Assembly: GCA_040753085.1 (NCBI GenBank)
Contig: JBFMHI010000005.1
Coordinates: 1-62,946, forward strand
Length of the DNA stretch: 62,946 bases
Origin: a bacterium
GTDB lineage: Bacteria > UBA9089 > JASEGY01
Direction of reading: 5' to 3'
The first letter of the stretch is position 1. Each line of letters starts with the position of its first letter. Under the pieces are notes generated by a model. It did no database searches. It was not told where the DNA came from and worked only from the letters and a program-made list of their open reading frames with translations. Below are positions 7,578-17,041 of this stretch, piece after piece. A program made the position numbers and the translations under genes.

Positions 7578-8495
7578 ATGGCAATCAGTGAACAAATATA
7601 TCGGCGAACAGGAACAATGACAAGTTCATTCGGGATTCCAGGTCGTATAAATCATGATTCGACAAGGTTCTATAGTAGTAGGCTCTACGAAGGATTGAAT
7701 AACGGGAAAAAAGTAGACTACATCGAAAACAAAGTTCCTGAAAACATTCTGAATCAAATTTTTTGTAAATCCAGTGAAAAAATGAACGAATTACCAGATA
7801 ATAGTATTCACTTGATGATTACTTCACCACCTTACAATGTGTCTAAAGAATATGATGATGATTTAAGCTTAAAAGAATATTTGGATCTACTGAATCGCGT
7901 TTGGAAAGAGACATACAGAGTATTAGTTCCTGGCGGACGTGCTTGTATAAATGTAGCTAATCTTGGGCGGAAACCATATATCCCGCTTCACAGTTACATT
8001 ATTTCTGGGATGCACGGAATTGGTTTTCTGATGCGTGGAGAAATAATCTGGAATAAAGCTTCAAGTGCAAGTCCTTCAACCGCCTGGGGGAGTTGGCTTT
8101 CAGCTGCGAATCCTGTTTTGAGGGATATTCATGAATATATTTTAATTTTCTCAAAAGATACTTTTTCAAGAAAGAGAAAAAATAAGGAGAATACAATAAG
8201 GAAGGAAGAATTCTTGGAGTGGACAAAAAGTGTATGGACATTTCCTGCTGTTTCAGCAAGACAAATTGGACATCCCGCTCCCTTCCCAGAGGAACTACCC
8301 CACCGATTAATTCAACTATATACTTTCAAAGGTGATGTTGTTTTGGATCCCTTTGTTGGGAGTGGGTCGACTTGTTTGTCGGCAATAAAGGATAAAAGGA
8401 ATTATGTTGGGTATGATATTGAGCCAGAGTATGTCAGATTGTCAAAAGAAAGGATTTATAGTTATACCAGTCAATTACAGCTATTTGCTAGTTAA
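7578..8495 (+). CDS. DNA methyltransferase (beta class, N4-cytosine or N6-adenine)
   Basis: A 305-residue SAM-dependent DNA methyltransferase. Catalytic motif IV (TSPPYN, residues about 75-80) comes before the SAM-binding motif I (DPFVGSGST, about 256-264), the order of the beta class. The TSPPY form is most often seen in N4-cytosine enzymes but also in some N6-adenine ones. It would protect host DNA from the nuclease encoded just upstream. A SLxSA-like stretch and GYDIEPEYV after motif I complete the SAM pocket. The ribosome site AAGGGG overlaps the nuclease 3' end. No clear attC follows, so the cassette may have lost its right site. Confidence 0.88.
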   Translation: MAISEQIYRRTGTMTSSFGIPGRINHDSTRFYSSRLYEGLNNGKKVDYIENKVPENILNQIFCKSSEKMNELPDNSIHLMITSPPYNVSKEYDDDLSLKEYLDLLNRVWKETYRVLVPGGRACINVANLGRKPYIPLHSYIISGMHGIGFLMRGEIIWNKASSASPSTAWGSWLSAANPVLRDIHEYILIFSKDTFSRKRKNKENTIRKEEFLEWTKSVWTFPAVSARQIGHPAPFPEELPHRLIQLYTFKGDVVLDPFVGSGSTCLSAIKDKRNYVGYDIEPEYVRLSKERIYSYTSQLQLFAS

Positions 8496-8625
8496 ATTAG
8501 CGCTGGAGCTGACGGGAAACCGCCCAAGGTAGTCGGTTGGTAATCAAAGGCTTCATGTGGTGGCCTCCCGCAGATCAGCTTTATCGTCAGGTTTGCATAT
8601 ACTTAAGAAGGAAAAAGGGAAACCT

Positions 8626-8832
8626 GTGATTGAAGTTGAATATTTGACGGACAAGAACGGCCAAGCAAAAGCCATTGTTGTGCCTATTGAGTTGTGGAAA
8701 CATCTGCTTCCAAAAGATGATGCTTCTGTTGAGGATTTATCTGAGGGGATGGAAGGTTACTGTTTAAGTAAAGCAATGGATGAAGCTAAAAAAAGTCCTT
8801 TATTGACTCGGGAGGAAGCTCTATCTTATTGA
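8626..8832 (+). CDS. Orphan Phd/YefM-type antitoxin-like protein
   Basis: A 68-residue protein starting at a GTG with GAAGGAAAAAGGG upstream; a longer version from a GTG at 8557 is open but lacks a good ribosome site. The sequence runs VEYLTDKNGQAKAIVVPIELW, then an acidic linker and a helical tail ending in SPLLTREEALSY. This strand-then-helix pattern with AIVVPIELW resembles small antitoxins of the Phd/YefM type. No toxin gene follows, so it is either an orphan or a remnant. The assignment is tentative. Confidence 0.5.
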   Translation: MIEVEYLTDKNGQAKAIVVPIELWKHLLPKDDASVEDLSEGMEGYCLSKAMDEAKKSPLLTREEALSY

Positions 8833-8865
8833 GAGGAATAGTCAGGGTGGAAGTTCAATAGGGTC

Positions 8866-8990
8866 AACGTGAATTCGTGGGGTAATATTGTAAGTGTTCA
8901 GGTATCAGGTGTCATCTGTCAACAGTGAGCTAACCAGTGATGCCTGACACCTGACACCTGAGGGCGTTTACCCCTCGAATCTACGTTGAG
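8866..8990. repeat. Long imperfect inverted repeat with a GTAAGTGTTCA end inside
   Basis: Outer arms TCAACGT..GGGGTAA (left) and TTACCCC..ACGTTGA (right) pair, and an inner pair CAGGTATCAGGTGTCA / TGACACCTGACACCTG makes a second stem. The inner part opens with GTAAGTGTTCA (8890-8900), the end motif of the family described at 14368. Confidence 0.6.
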
Positions 8991-9055
8991 CCGTTCAATA
9001 TCGCTGCTTCGTAGCAGCAGTTGATCCCGGATGTTAGAGGTTAGTTAGAGATTAA

Positions 9056-10249
9056 ATGAGCAAGCAATCCGCAATCAAATATATTTTATTAGTCGGAGAC
9101 GGTATGGCGGATTATCCTATTCCTGAACTGGGAAATAAAACCCCCTTAGAGGCAGCCTCGACTCCAAACATGGACCGGCTGGCGGCGGAAGGGATGATAG
9201 GCACGGTGAGAACCCTGAGGGAAGGACTACCTCTGGGAAGCGATGTGGCCAATCTTACCCTTTTAGGTTACGAACCAGCCCAATATTACACGGGCCGGGG
9301 GCCGCTTGAGGCAGCTAATATGGGTATTGATCTGGGTAAGGACGAAACCGCGGCCCGATGCAACCTGGTTACGATTAAAGATAATCTACTTTTAGATTAC
9401 AGCGCCGGTCATATCTCCAGTCAAGAGGCCGGAGAACTAATCGATGTCTTGAATGAGCGGCTGGGTTCTTCCCAAAAAAGATTTTACCCGGGGGTAAGCT
9501 ACAGGCACCTGTTAGTTCTAAAAGGAGACTTCACTTCAGTAGAGGCTGTGCCACCTCACGATATAATAGGGAGACCTTATCGAGAATATTTGCCGGGAGG
9601 TAAAGGGGCCGAGGTATTTAGAGAGCTGATGGCGGCTTCATATCAGATATTGAAAGATCATCCTTTGAATCAATCACGGGACAAACCGGCTAATATGATC
9701 TGGCTCTGGGGTCAGGGCAAGGCCCCAACTCTACCTACCTTAAAAGAGAGGTTTGGGATTTCAGGGGTGGTAGTGGCGGCGGTTGATCTGGTCAAAGGTC
9801 TTGGCCGCTATGCCGGCCTTGAGGTAATTGATGTCCCTGGGGTAACAGGTTATCTGGATACTAATTATGAAGGCAAGGTGGCGGCCGGTCTGGAGGCCCT
9901 TAATCAGGCTGATTTTCTCTTCCTACATGTAGAGGCCCCGGATGAGGCCGGACACAGTGGCGTGCTTAAGACAAAAATAGAGGCGATAGAGGCCTTTGAT
10001 GCCCGAATAGTTGGTCCTGTCCTTAAAGGGCTATCTAATTATAAAGAGTATCGGGTGCTGTTAATGCCCGATCATCTCACGCCCCTTTCAGTCAGAACTC
10101 ATACCGTCGAACCAGTGCCTTTTTGTCTATTTGGTTTTGGAATTAAGCCAGATGAGGCTAAGGCCTTCAATGAAACCGAGGCTCAGAAAGGCTCAGTTCA
10201 TCTGGAGCAGGGGTGGGAGTTGATAACCAGGTTTTTAGGAGGAGAATAG
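9056..10249 (+). CDS. apgM: Cofactor-independent phosphoglycerate mutase, archaeal type
   Basis: A 397-residue enzyme of the ApgM group in the alkaline phosphatase superfamily, interconverting 2- and 3-phosphoglycerate in glycolysis. Family signatures include [14 protein letters not shown] (residues 13-26), the nucleophile region [13 protein letters not shown], the insert motif [17 protein letters not shown], and metal-binding [10 protein letters not shown] (about 299-308) and LMPDHLTP. Length fits the family. It is the first gene of the amino-acid operon, 11 bases before lysC. In many bacteria this gene neighbours threonine or lysine pathway genes, and a homoserine-kinase-like role has been suggested there. 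The ribosome site is weak (AGAG in a repeat-like TTAGAGATTAA). Confidence 0.92.
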   Translation: MSKQSAIKYILLVGDGMADYPIPELGNKTPLEAASTPNMDRLAAEGMIGTVRTLREGLPLGSDVANLTLLGYEPAQYYTGRGPLEAANMGIDLGKDETAARCNLVTIKDNLLLDYSAGHISSQEAGELIDVLNERLGSSQKRFYPGVSYRHLLVLKGDFTSVEAVPPHDIIGRPYREYLPGGKGAEVFRELMAASYQILKDHPLNQSRDKPANMIWLWGQGKAPTLPTLKERFGISGVVVAAVDLVKGLGRYAGLEVIDVPGVTGYLDTNYEGKVAAGLEALNQADFLFLHVEAPDEAGHSGVLKTKIEAIEAFDARIVGPVLKGLSNYKEYRVLLMPDHLTPLSVRTHTVEPVPFCLFGFGIKPDEAKAFNETEAQKGSVHLEQGWELITRFLGGE

Positions 10250-10260
10250 GTAAAAAAAAG

Positions 10261-11478
10261 ATGGCTCTTATTGTTCAGAAATACGGCGGCACATCGGTGG
10301 CTAATCCGGAACGAATAAAGCGGGTGGCTGAGCGGATTGTTAGAACCAGGAAGGATGGTCACCAGGTAGTAGTGGTTGTCTCCGCCATGGGGGATACCAC
10401 CGACGATCTGATTGATCTGGCCCGAAAGATATCTCCTCAACCCGATGAGAGAGAAATGGATATGCTGGTGGCCACGGGGGAGCAGGCTTCCTCCGCCCTG
10501 ATGGCTATTGCCCTTCATACGCTGGGTGAACCGGCTATTTCCCTTACTGGCGCCCAGGTAGAAATCCTGACCGATGAGGTTCACTCTAAAGCCAGAATTA
10601 TTAAAATCGGCGCAGACCGAATTAGAAAGGAGCTTGAAGCCGGTAAAATTGTGATTGTAGCCGGATTTCAGGGAATAACCCGAGAACAGGATATTACTAC
10701 CCTGGGGAGGGGGGGGTCGGATACTACCGCGGTAGCTCTGGCGGCCGTCCTCTCTGCTTCTTCCTGTGAAATTTACACCGATGTGGATGGGGTCTTCACG
10801 GCTGATCCAAGGATTGTCCCTGAGGCCAGGAAACTTTCCCGTATCTCCTATGAGGAGATGTTGGAGATGGCCTCTTTAGGGGCCAAGGTTCTCCATGCCA
10901 GGTCGGTTGAATTTGCCAAGAAATACGGGGTTATTATCCATGTTCGTTCCAGTTTTACGGATCAAGAAGGAACCATTGTTACTGAGGAGGATAAAGATAT
11001 GGAAGATGTCCTTATCACGGGAGTAACCCATGATGAGAATCAAGCTAAGGTAACGATTGTTGATGTTCCTGATCAACCTGGTATGGCGGCTAAGATCTTT
11101 TCGACTTTGGCCGCGGCTAATATCAATGTGGATATGATCACCCAGAGTTCCAGTGCTACGGGGACGAATGATATCTCGTTTACTATCGAAGAAAACAGCC
11201 TGGATAAGGTTCGGCCTTTGGTGGAACAACTGGCTAAAGATCTGACGGCCTGGGGGGTAACCTCTGATCGCAATATAGCCAAGATTTCCGTGGTGGGAAT
11301 TGGTATGCGCTCCCATGCCGGTGTGGCCGCCAAAGTGTTTGAAGCCTTAGGATCTGAAGGGATTAATATTCAGATGATTTCTACTTCGGAGATAAAGATT
11401 TCATTCATCATTGAGCGAAACCGGGTTGCTCAGGCAGTTAAAGCTATTCACCAGGCATTTGAGCTGGGGAAAAAATAG
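10261..11478 (+). CDS. lysC: Aspartate kinase
   Basis: It phosphorylates aspartate, the first step toward lysine, threonine and methionine. The 405-residue protein starts [13 protein letters not shown] and has the kinase signatures GFQGIT and [15 protein letters not shown], then two C-terminal ACT domains (about 265-330 and 345-405; [12 protein letters not shown] and [13 protein letters not shown]) for feedback by lysine or threonine. An in-frame start 48 bases upstream lies inside apgM and would add residues foreign to the family, so the ATG at 10261 is chosen. It lies in the operon between apgM and leuA. Confidence 0.95.
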   Translation: MALIVQKYGGTSVANPERIKRVAERIVRTRKDGHQVVVVVSAMGDTTDDLIDLARKISPQPDEREMDMLVATGEQASSALMAIALHTLGEPAISLTGAQVEILTDEVHSKARIIKIGADRIRKELEAGKIVIVAGFQGITREQDITTLGRGGSDTTAVALAAVLSASSCEIYTDVDGVFTADPRIVPEARKLSRISYEEMLEMASLGAKVLHARSVEFAKKYGVIIHVRSSFTDQEGTIVTEEDKDMEDVLITGVTHDENQAKVTIVDVPDQPGMAAKIFSTLAAANINVDMITQSSSATGTNDISFTIEENSLDKVRPLVEQLAKDLTAWGVTSDRNIAKISVVGIGMRSHAGVAAKVFEALGSEGINIQMISTSEIKISFIIERNRVAQAVKAIHQAFELGKK

Positions 11479-11519
11479 AACACAGAGCCCAGAAGAGTCT
11501 GTCTTCTGACTTCTGTGTT
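11479..11519. repeat. Hairpin between lysC and leuA
   Basis: An outer pair AACACAGA / TCTGTGTT encloses an inner perfect pair CAGAAGA / TCTTCTG. There is no T-run, so it is more likely a dispersed repeat or RNA-processing hairpin than a terminator. Similar CTTCTGTCTTCTGACTTC text occurs near 16420 and 18166. Confidence 0.55.
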
Positions 11520-11535
11520 TCGAGGAGATGGAAAA

Positions 11536-13056
11536 ATGGAACGGATATATATCTTTGATACTACCCTTAGAGATGGGGAACAAACACCAGGGGCGGCTCT
11601 GAATACGGAGGAAAAGCTAACTATTGCCAGACAGTTAGCCAAGTTAGGGGTAGACATCATCGAAGCCGGATTTCCCATTTCTTCCCTGGGTGACTTTGAG
11701 GCGGTGAAACTGATCGCCCAGGAAGTAAAAGGCCCTATTATTTGCGCCCTATCCAGGGCCAGGCCTGAAGATATCGACCGGGCAGCCGAGGCCCTTAAAC
11801 CAGCCGAACATCCCCGGATACATACCTTCATTTCCACCTCTGATATCCACCTTAAATATCAATTCCGAAAGACCAGGGAGGAAGTCTTAGAGATAGTGGG
11901 TAAAATGGTAGCCCGGGCTAAGGGCTATGTCAAAGATGTCGAATATTCTCCTATGGATGCCACCCGGTCTGATCCTGAATATCTCTACAAGGTCCTGGAG
12001 ACAGCCATTGAAGCCGGGGCAACTACCGTCAATATCCCTGATACGGTAGGATATACTACGCCGGCTGAGTTTGGTGATTTAATCAGGGGGATTAAACAGA
12101 GGGTGAAAAATATCGACCAGGCAGTCATTAGTGTTCATTGTCATAATGATCTGGGCATGGCCACGGCCAATTCTCTAAGTGCGGTAATGGCTGGAGCCAG
12201 ACAGATAGAATGTGCGGTCAACGGCCTGGGTGAACGGGCAGGAAATACTGCCCTGGAGGAGGTAGTGCTTAGCCTGGCTACCCGGGCGGACAATTTTAAG
12301 GCTGAAACAGGGATTAAACTGGATGAAATCTATCACACCTCCCGAATGGTCTCTTCTCTAACCGGAATAGTGGTGCAGCCCAATAAGGCTATTGTGGGGG
12401 CTAACGCCTTTGCCCATGAATCAGGCATCCACCAGGATGGAGTCCTTAAGGAGCGAAGCACTTATGAGATTATGCGGCCTGAGACGATCGGTCTTTCCAA
12501 AAGCCGGCTTGTTCTGGGAAAACTTTCCGGGCGGCATGCCCTGGGGCAACGTCTTCAAGAGTTAGGTTATCAGCTTTCTAAGGAAGAACTGGATGCGGCC
12601 TTTGTTCAATTTAAGGAATTGGCTGACAAGAAAAAAGAGGTCTTTGATGAAGACCTCATTGCCCTGGTGGAAGATGAGGTCTTTAGCATTCCTGAGACCT
12701 TTTCTCTGGAGGATGTTTATACGGTAAGCGGCAGCAGGCAGATCATCCCTGAAGCCACGGTCAAACTCAGGCGCGGGGATGAGGTCTTTGAGGAAAAAAT
12801 TTGGGGTAATGGCCCGGTTGACGCTATCTATATGGCCATAGACAAGATTACCGGCGTGTCCTGCGAGCTGTTGGATTATTCTGTTAGGGCAGTCACTGAA
12901 AAAAAAGATGCCCTGGGTGAGGCGATGGTAAAGGTTAAACATGGCGAGGAGATAATCATCGGCCGGGGAGCCAGCACTGATGTGATTGAGGCTAGTGCCA
13001 AGGCCTATCTGGCGGCGGTCAATCGGTTGATTTACAAGAAGAGGAAAGAAGACTAA
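11536..13056 (+). CDS. leuA: 2-isopropylmalate synthase
   Basis: It condenses 2-ketoisovalerate with acetyl-CoA, the committed step of leucine synthesis. The 506-residue protein has the DRE-TIM barrel signatures [13 protein letters not shown] at the N-terminus and [14 protein letters not shown] (about 203-216) with the metal-binding histidines, GLGERAGN, and HESGIHQDG. The C-terminal third (from about 365) is the LeuA regulatory domain that binds leucine. The ATG at 11536 has GAGGAG 7 bases upstream; a start 21 bases earlier is open but less likely. Homocitrate or citramalate synthase are the main alternatives; the leuC-leuD-leuB context favours leuA. Confidence 0.94.
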   Translation: MERIYIFDTTLRDGEQTPGAALNTEEKLTIARQLAKLGVDIIEAGFPISSLGDFEAVKLIAQEVKGPIICALSRARPEDIDRAAEALKPAEHPRIHTFISTSDIHLKYQFRKTREEVLEIVGKMVARAKGYVKDVEYSPMDATRSDPEYLYKVLETAIEAGATTVNIPDTVGYTTPAEFGDLIRGIKQRVKNIDQAVISVHCHNDLGMATANSLSAVMAGARQIECAVNGLGERAGNTALEEVVLSLATRADNFKAETGIKLDEIYHTSRMVSSLTGIVVQPNKAIVGANAFAHESGIHQDGVLKERSTYEIMRPETIGLSKSRLVLGKLSGRHALGQRLQELGYQLSKEELDAAFVQFKELADKKKEVFDEDLIALVEDEVFSIPETFSLEDVYTVSGSRQIIPEATVKLRRGDEVFEEKIWGNGPVDAIYMAIDKITGVSCELLDYSVRAVTEKKDALGEAMVKVKHGEEIIIGRGASTDVIEASAKAYLAAVNRLIYKKRKED

Positions 13057-13083
13057 TTTACTGAATTCTGAGGGAGGAGCCTG

Positions 13084-14349
13084 GTGGGAAAAACGATAGC
13101 CGAAAAGATATTAGGCGCACACCTGAATAGGGAAGTAAGTCCGGGAGAGCTAATTGAATGCCCGGTGGATATTGCCCTGGGAAACGACATTACCGCCCCT
13201 TTAGCCATTACTGAATTTGAAAAAGTCGGCGCTAAACGTGTCTTTGATCCGGAAAGGGTCATTCTTGTTCCGGATCACTTTGCCCCCAATAAGGACATTA
13301 AATCAGCCGAGCAATGCAAGATTCTGCGAGAGTTTGCTAAGCGTCAAGATTTGAAATATTACTTCGAAGTGGGCCGGATGGGAATCGAGCACGCCCTCTT
13401 ACCGGAGCAAGGGCTGGTTTTGCCGGGTGATGTGATTATTGGAGCTGACTCGCACACCTGCACTTATGGCGCCCTGGGGGCCTTTGCTGCCGGCGTGGGA
13501 AGCACTGATCTGGCGGCGGCTATGGCTACGGGCGAACTTTGGTTCAAGGTGCCTGAGTCTATCCGGTTTATCTATTACGGTCAGACCGGTAAATGGGTAG
13601 GCGGCAAAGACCTTATCCTTTACACCATTGGGCAGATCGGGGTAGATGGGGCGCTCTACCAGGCCATGGAATTTACGGGTGAGGCCATATCATCTCTCCC
13701 CATGTCTGACAGGTTGACTATGTGCAATATGGCTATTGAGGCCGGAGGTAAGGCCGGAATCATTGAGCCGGATGAGATAACCCTGAGTTACGTTCGTAAC
13801 CGGGCTAAAAGGGAGTGGAAGGTTTATCACAGCGATTCGGATGCTGTTTATGCGAAGGTCTACGAGTTTAATGCGGCCAACATAGAGCCTCAGGTCGCCT
13901 TTCCTCATCTTCCCTCTAATACGAAGCCGATAAGTGAGGTAGGACATATTGAGATTGACCAGGCGGTGATTGGCTCTTGCACCAACGGCAGGCTGGATGA
14001 TTTGAGGGAAGCGGCCCAGGTTCTTAAGGGACATAAGGCCCATCCTGATGTCCGCTTGATTGTTATCCCGGCTACCCAGCATATTTATCAACAAGCCTTA
14101 AAGGAAGGGCTAATAGAAATCTTTTTAGCGGCTGAGGCAGTAGTGAGCACGCCCACTTGTGGTCCCTGTCTGGGAGGATATATGGGGGTCTTAGCTGAAG
14201 GTGAGCGGGCGATAGCCACGACTAATCGAAATTTCGCCGGTCGTATGGGCCATCCCAGGAGTGAAATCTACCTGTCTAATCCGGCCGTTACGGCGGCTTC
14301 CGCTATCCTCGGCCGAATCGCCGGACCAGCCGAGATGGCGGATGGCTAA
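13084..14349 (+). CDS. leuC: 3-isopropylmalate dehydratase, large subunit
   Basis: The [4Fe-4S] subunit of isopropylmalate isomerase. The 421-residue protein carries the cluster cysteines in GSCTNGR (C299) and CGPC (C359, C362) and the aconitase signature IGADSHTCTYGALGAFA. It is of the shorter archaeal-type LeuC/HacA class, which works with a separate small subunit (leuD, 14790). The start is GTG with GGGAGGAG just upstream. The small subunit gene does not follow directly: an inverted-repeat element and a small gene intervene. Homoaconitase is a possible alternative reading, but the leuA neighbour argues for leucine synthesis. Confidence 0.92.
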   Translation: MGKTIAEKILGAHLNREVSPGELIECPVDIALGNDITAPLAITEFEKVGAKRVFDPERVILVPDHFAPNKDIKSAEQCKILREFAKRQDLKYYFEVGRMGIEHALLPEQGLVLPGDVIIGADSHTCTYGALGAFAAGVGSTDLAAAMATGELWFKVPESIRFIYYGQTGKWVGGKDLILYTIGQIGVDGALYQAMEFTGEAISSLPMSDRLTMCNMAIEAGGKAGIIEPDEITLSYVRNRAKREWKVYHSDSDAVYAKVYEFNAANIEPQVAFPHLPSNTKPISEVGHIEIDQAVIGSCTNGRLDDLREAAQVLKGHKAHPDVRLIVIPATQHIYQQALKEGLIEIFLAAEAVVSTPTCGPCLGGYMGVLAEGERAIATTNRNFAGRMGHPRSEIYLSNPAVTAASAILGRIAGPAEMADG

Positions 14350-14367
14350 GGGCGGATTTAAAATCTT

Positions 14368-14487
14368 GTAACCGTTCAGCACATGATGCTGGATCCTCGA
14401 TGCTCGATCTTCGATGCTGGTAAAGGATCCAGTATCCAGGATCGAGCATCGAGCATCGAGTTTGTGCCTTAGTGGCTGAATAGTTAC
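14368..14487. repeat. GTAACCGTTCA-ended element inside the leu operon
   Basis: It begins GTAACCGTTCA (14368-14378) and ends TGAATAGTTAC (14477-14487). Inside are two arms of 7-bp-type text: CTCGATG/CTGGATC units on the left and their complements CATCGAG/ATCCAG on the right, giving a long cruciform, and a GTGCCTTAGTGGCTGA tail. Copies of the same design occur at 18237-18385 and, inverted, at 22115-22227, with a truncated one at 36960. Confidence 0.75.
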
Positions 14488-14532
14488 AACCTTTCATCCG
14501 CCATCCGAAATCCAAAAGGGGAGGTGTTTTCT

Positions 14533-14793
14533 ATGTTAAAATCTGAATATGATAAGATTAATGCAGTTATCTTTACCGACTATTACCGCCTGGAAGGGAC
14601 AATTCACGTCAAAGCCGGAGATAGATTTTCCGACTTCTTGAATGTCTCTAAGGATTTTATCCCTCTCACTAATGTATCTCTCTATACCATGCCCGATAAT
14701 ACCCTCCTTTACCAGGTTGGTTTTTTGGGCCTGAACCGGAAGGATATCACTATTATTTTCCCGGCTAACGAAAGGAAGAGGGAAACAGGATGA
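14533..14793 (+). CDS. Small conserved protein between leuC and leuD
   Basis: An 86-residue protein read as mostly beta strands: [20 protein letters not shown], then [17 protein letters not shown] and a final [16 protein letters not shown]. The pattern of a short domain with RLEGTIH and SDFLN..FIPLT resembles small conserved proteins of unknown function, possibly the DUF6812 type; I am not sure of the family. Its stop overlaps the leuD start by 4 bases, so it is made with LeuD. GGGGAGG precedes the ATG at 14533 by 7 bases; a GTG 9 bases earlier is too close to that site. Confidence 0.7.
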   Translation: MLKSEYDKINAVIFTDYYRLEGTIHVKAGDRFSDFLNVSKDFIPLTNVSLYTMPDNTLLYQVGFLGLNRKDITIIFPANERKRETG

Positions 14794-15278
14794 AGATTAA
14801 AGGACAGGTTTATAAATTCGGCGATGATGTCAATACCGATGACATTATCCCGGCCAGATTTCTGAATACCTCTGATCCTGAGGAGTTGGCCGGCCATTGT
14901 ATGGAGGGGATAGACCCTACCTTTAGGCAAAGAGCCGGATCAGGAGGGATTATTGTGGCTGGTAAAAACTTTGGCTGTGGGTCCTCTCGGGAGCACGCCC
15001 CCCTGGCCATCAAGACCTTCGGTATTTCAGCGGTAGCAGCCGTTTCTTTTGCCCGCATCTTTTATCGAAATAGCCTCAATATTGGCCTGCCTATCATAGA
15101 ATGTCCGGATACCCCTCAGATTACGGAGGGAAATAAGGTGGAAATCGACTTTGAAAAGGGACTCATAAAGGATATGACTACCAACAAGACATATCTCACC
15201 CAACCCTGGCCGGAATTTATGCAGCGATTGATTGAGGTTGGTGGGTTGATGAATTATGTCAGAGATAGATTGAGATGA
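14790..15278 (+). CDS. leuD: 3-isopropylmalate dehydratase, small subunit
   Basis: It completes isopropylmalate isomerase with LeuC. The 162-residue protein shows the swivelling-domain signatures [15 protein letters not shown] at residues 10-24 and [11 protein letters not shown] near 57-67, which contacts substrate. Length fits the separate archaeal-type small subunit. It overlaps the gene before and the gene after by 4 bases each (ATGA), so three genes are translationally coupled. The YLxxxD loop that sets substrate preference in HacB/LeuD is not decisive by eye. Confidence 0.93.
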   Translation: MKIKGQVYKFGDDVNTDDIIPARFLNTSDPEELAGHCMEGIDPTFRQRAGSGGIIVAGKNFGCGSSREHAPLAIKTFGISAVAAVSFARIFYRNSLNIGLPIIECPDTPQITEGNKVEIDFEKGLIKDMTTNKTYLTQPWPEFMQRLIEVGGLMNYVRDRLR

Positions 15279-16369
15279 AGGGGAGGAAACATAAATTGTA
15301 TAACATAGCTGTTCTGCCCGGTGACGGGGTCGGGCCTGAGGTGATCAGAGAAGGCCTGAAGGTCCTGGAAGCAGCCGCTAAGGCGTATGACATAAGATAT
15401 GATTTGATCCATTATGACCTGGGGGGAGAAAGATATCTGGCTACGGGTGAAGTTTTACCTGATTCAGTGTTGGAGGAACTAAAGAAAGTGGATGCTATCT
15501 ATTTGGGAGCCGTGGGGCATCCGAAAGTCAAACCAGGCATCCTGGAAAAAGAATTACTGCTCCGGCTCAGGTTTGAGCTGGATCAGTATATTAACCTCAG
15601 ACCAGTCAAACTTTATCCAGGGGTAGAGACACCGCTTAAGGATAAAGGGCCGGAGCACATAGACTTCATTGTGGTCAGAGAGAATACGGAGTGTCTTTAC
15701 TCTGGGGCGGGCGGTTTCCTCAGAAAGGGTTCTCCTTATGAAGTAGCCATTCAGGAAATGATTTACACCAGACAGGGCACAGAGCGGTGTATTAGATATG
15801 CCTTTGAATTGACTCGGAAGAGAGGGAAGAAGCATACCCTTACTTTATGCGATAAATCAAATGTCCTCACCTATGGGCACGACCTCTGGCAGCGGGTCTT
15901 TGCTGAAGTAGGGGAAGAATATCCGGATATAAAGAGAGATCATGCTTACATTGATGCCTGCTGTATGTGGATGGTCAAGAATCCGGAGTGGTTTGATGTT
16001 ATTGTCACCTGCAATATGTTTGGTGATATTATCACTGATCTGGGGGCCATTGTCCAGGGAGGCATGGGTATTGCCGCCGGAGGGAATATAAATCCTGAAG
16101 GGGTTTCTATGTTTGAACCTATCCATGGTTCTGCCCCTAAATATACGGACAAGAATGAAATTAATCCCCTGGCCACCATTAGCGCCGGCCAGATGATGTT
16201 GGAGCATCTGGGCGAAGATAAGGCCGCTGACTTGATTGAACAGGCTATCATAAGGTTATTATCCGAAGGCTGTATAAAAGATATGGCCGCTGGTAAGATG
16301 GGACTCTCCACCTCGGAAGTAGGCGATCTGCTGGTTAGATTTATTGAGGGGAAATACTCAGGCAGATAG
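15275..16369 (+). CDS. leuB: 3-isopropylmalate dehydrogenase
   Basis: An NAD-dependent beta-decarboxylating dehydrogenase of 364 residues that makes 2-ketoisocaproate, the last pathway-specific step before transamination. Signatures are [12 protein letters not shown] (residues 12-23), the substrate arginines in [23 protein letters not shown], the catalytic lysine region [10 protein letters not shown], and the metal-binding run [12 protein letters not shown]. The phylogenetically variable VRENTE form is also found in isocitrate- and homoisocitrate-type enzymes, so substrate is judged mainly from the operon. It ends the apgM-lysC-leu operon, with 673 bases free of genes after it. Confidence 0.9.
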   Translation: MKGRKHKLYNIAVLPGDGVGPEVIREGLKVLEAAAKAYDIRYDLIHYDLGGERYLATGEVLPDSVLEELKKVDAIYLGAVGHPKVKPGILEKELLLRLRFELDQYINLRPVKLYPGVETPLKDKGPEHIDFIVVRENTECLYSGAGGFLRKGSPYEVAIQEMIYTRQGTERCIRYAFELTRKRGKKHTLTLCDKSNVLTYGHDLWQRVFAEVGEEYPDIKRDHAYIDACCMWMVKNPEWFDVIVTCNMFGDIITDLGAIVQGGMGIAAGGNINPEGVSMFEPIHGSAPKYTDKNEINPLATISAGQMMLEHLGEDKAADLIEQAIIRLLSEGCIKDMAAGKMGLSTSEVGDLLVRFIEGKYSGR

Positions 16370-16616
16370 GCTGAAGTCTTCTACGGACAGGGACGAGCCC
16401 TGTTTCCTACAACTCTGTCTTCTGTCCTCTGCTATCGGCTATTTATCCGTGTTAATTTTGGACTTTGGACAAAAAATAATTAGCTTTTTCATTATCAACT
16501 GGACACAGCTTCAGTGTATTTTTCAAAATATGGCGATTTTAAGTTCAAAAATCAAGAGTTTACCAGGTCTTTGACATCCTAAATCACTCTTTTTTTACTA
16601 TCAAAAAGCGTATTCG

Positions 16617-16655
16617 CCGGCCGGGAGACTCCCCTTTTGCTCGGCCGGGGGATTT
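16617..16655. repeat. GC-rich hairpin in the gap after leuB
   Basis: CCGGCCGGGAG and CTCGGCCGG form a strong stem. No T-run follows, so it is not a standard terminator. The rest of the 16370-16890 gap holds hairpin-like text repeats (for example CTGTCTTCTGTCC), one TGAACGCTTAC end motif at 16875-16885 without a visible partner, and no gene that I can support. Confidence 0.45.
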
Positions 16656-16896
16656 ACCCCTGGGTTGCTTTTCTATTAATCTTATGTTATTATGGCGTTG
16701 TAAAGGTAGTTTTCCCCTGAAAGGAGAAGAGTCAATCTACCACAGATACTTTTCGCGATGGATGAACATCTTCCACCCATTACTCGACTTAGCCGAGGAT
16801 TCTGTCCCATAGGGACACTTGATAATAGCCCAGCGATTTATCGTTGGAAAACGATGCGGCTGATGCCTGATGGCTGAACGCTTACACCAAATACTA

Positions 16897-17024
16897 AGAG
16901 CCTATCCCAAAACCTCGGCGCGATGAAAGCCGAGATAGGAGACAGCTACAACTGCCGATGGATAGAGGGCGCCAGTGGTCGCTCCTTAACGGTCGTGACT
17001 CGGATCGGTTTTGGGATAGGCTCT
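16897..17024. repeat. Inverted-repeat element with AGAGCCTATCCCAAAACC ends
   Basis: Perfect 18-bp inverted repeats (16897-16914 and 17007-17024) enclose about 92 bases with no reading frame. The end sequence resembles transposon termini of the IS5/IS1182 kind, so this looks like a tiny non-autonomous element. Single ends of the same type are at 37133-37152 and 58401-58414. The ribosome site of the next gene begins immediately after it. Confidence 0.7.
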
Positions 17025-17041
17025 AAGAAGGAGACCTTATT

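Noticed and set aside
8495-8556. Fourth attC site after the methyltransferase
   Set aside because: There is no RYYYAAC/GTTRRRY pair, and the arms (GCTGGAGCTGACGGG..) do not pair convincingly.
13084-16369. Homoaconitase and homoisocitrate dehydrogenase (alpha-aminoadipate lysine route)
   Set aside because: The archaeal-type subunits could fit, but leuA with a full regulatory domain directly upstream makes leucine synthesis the simpler reading.
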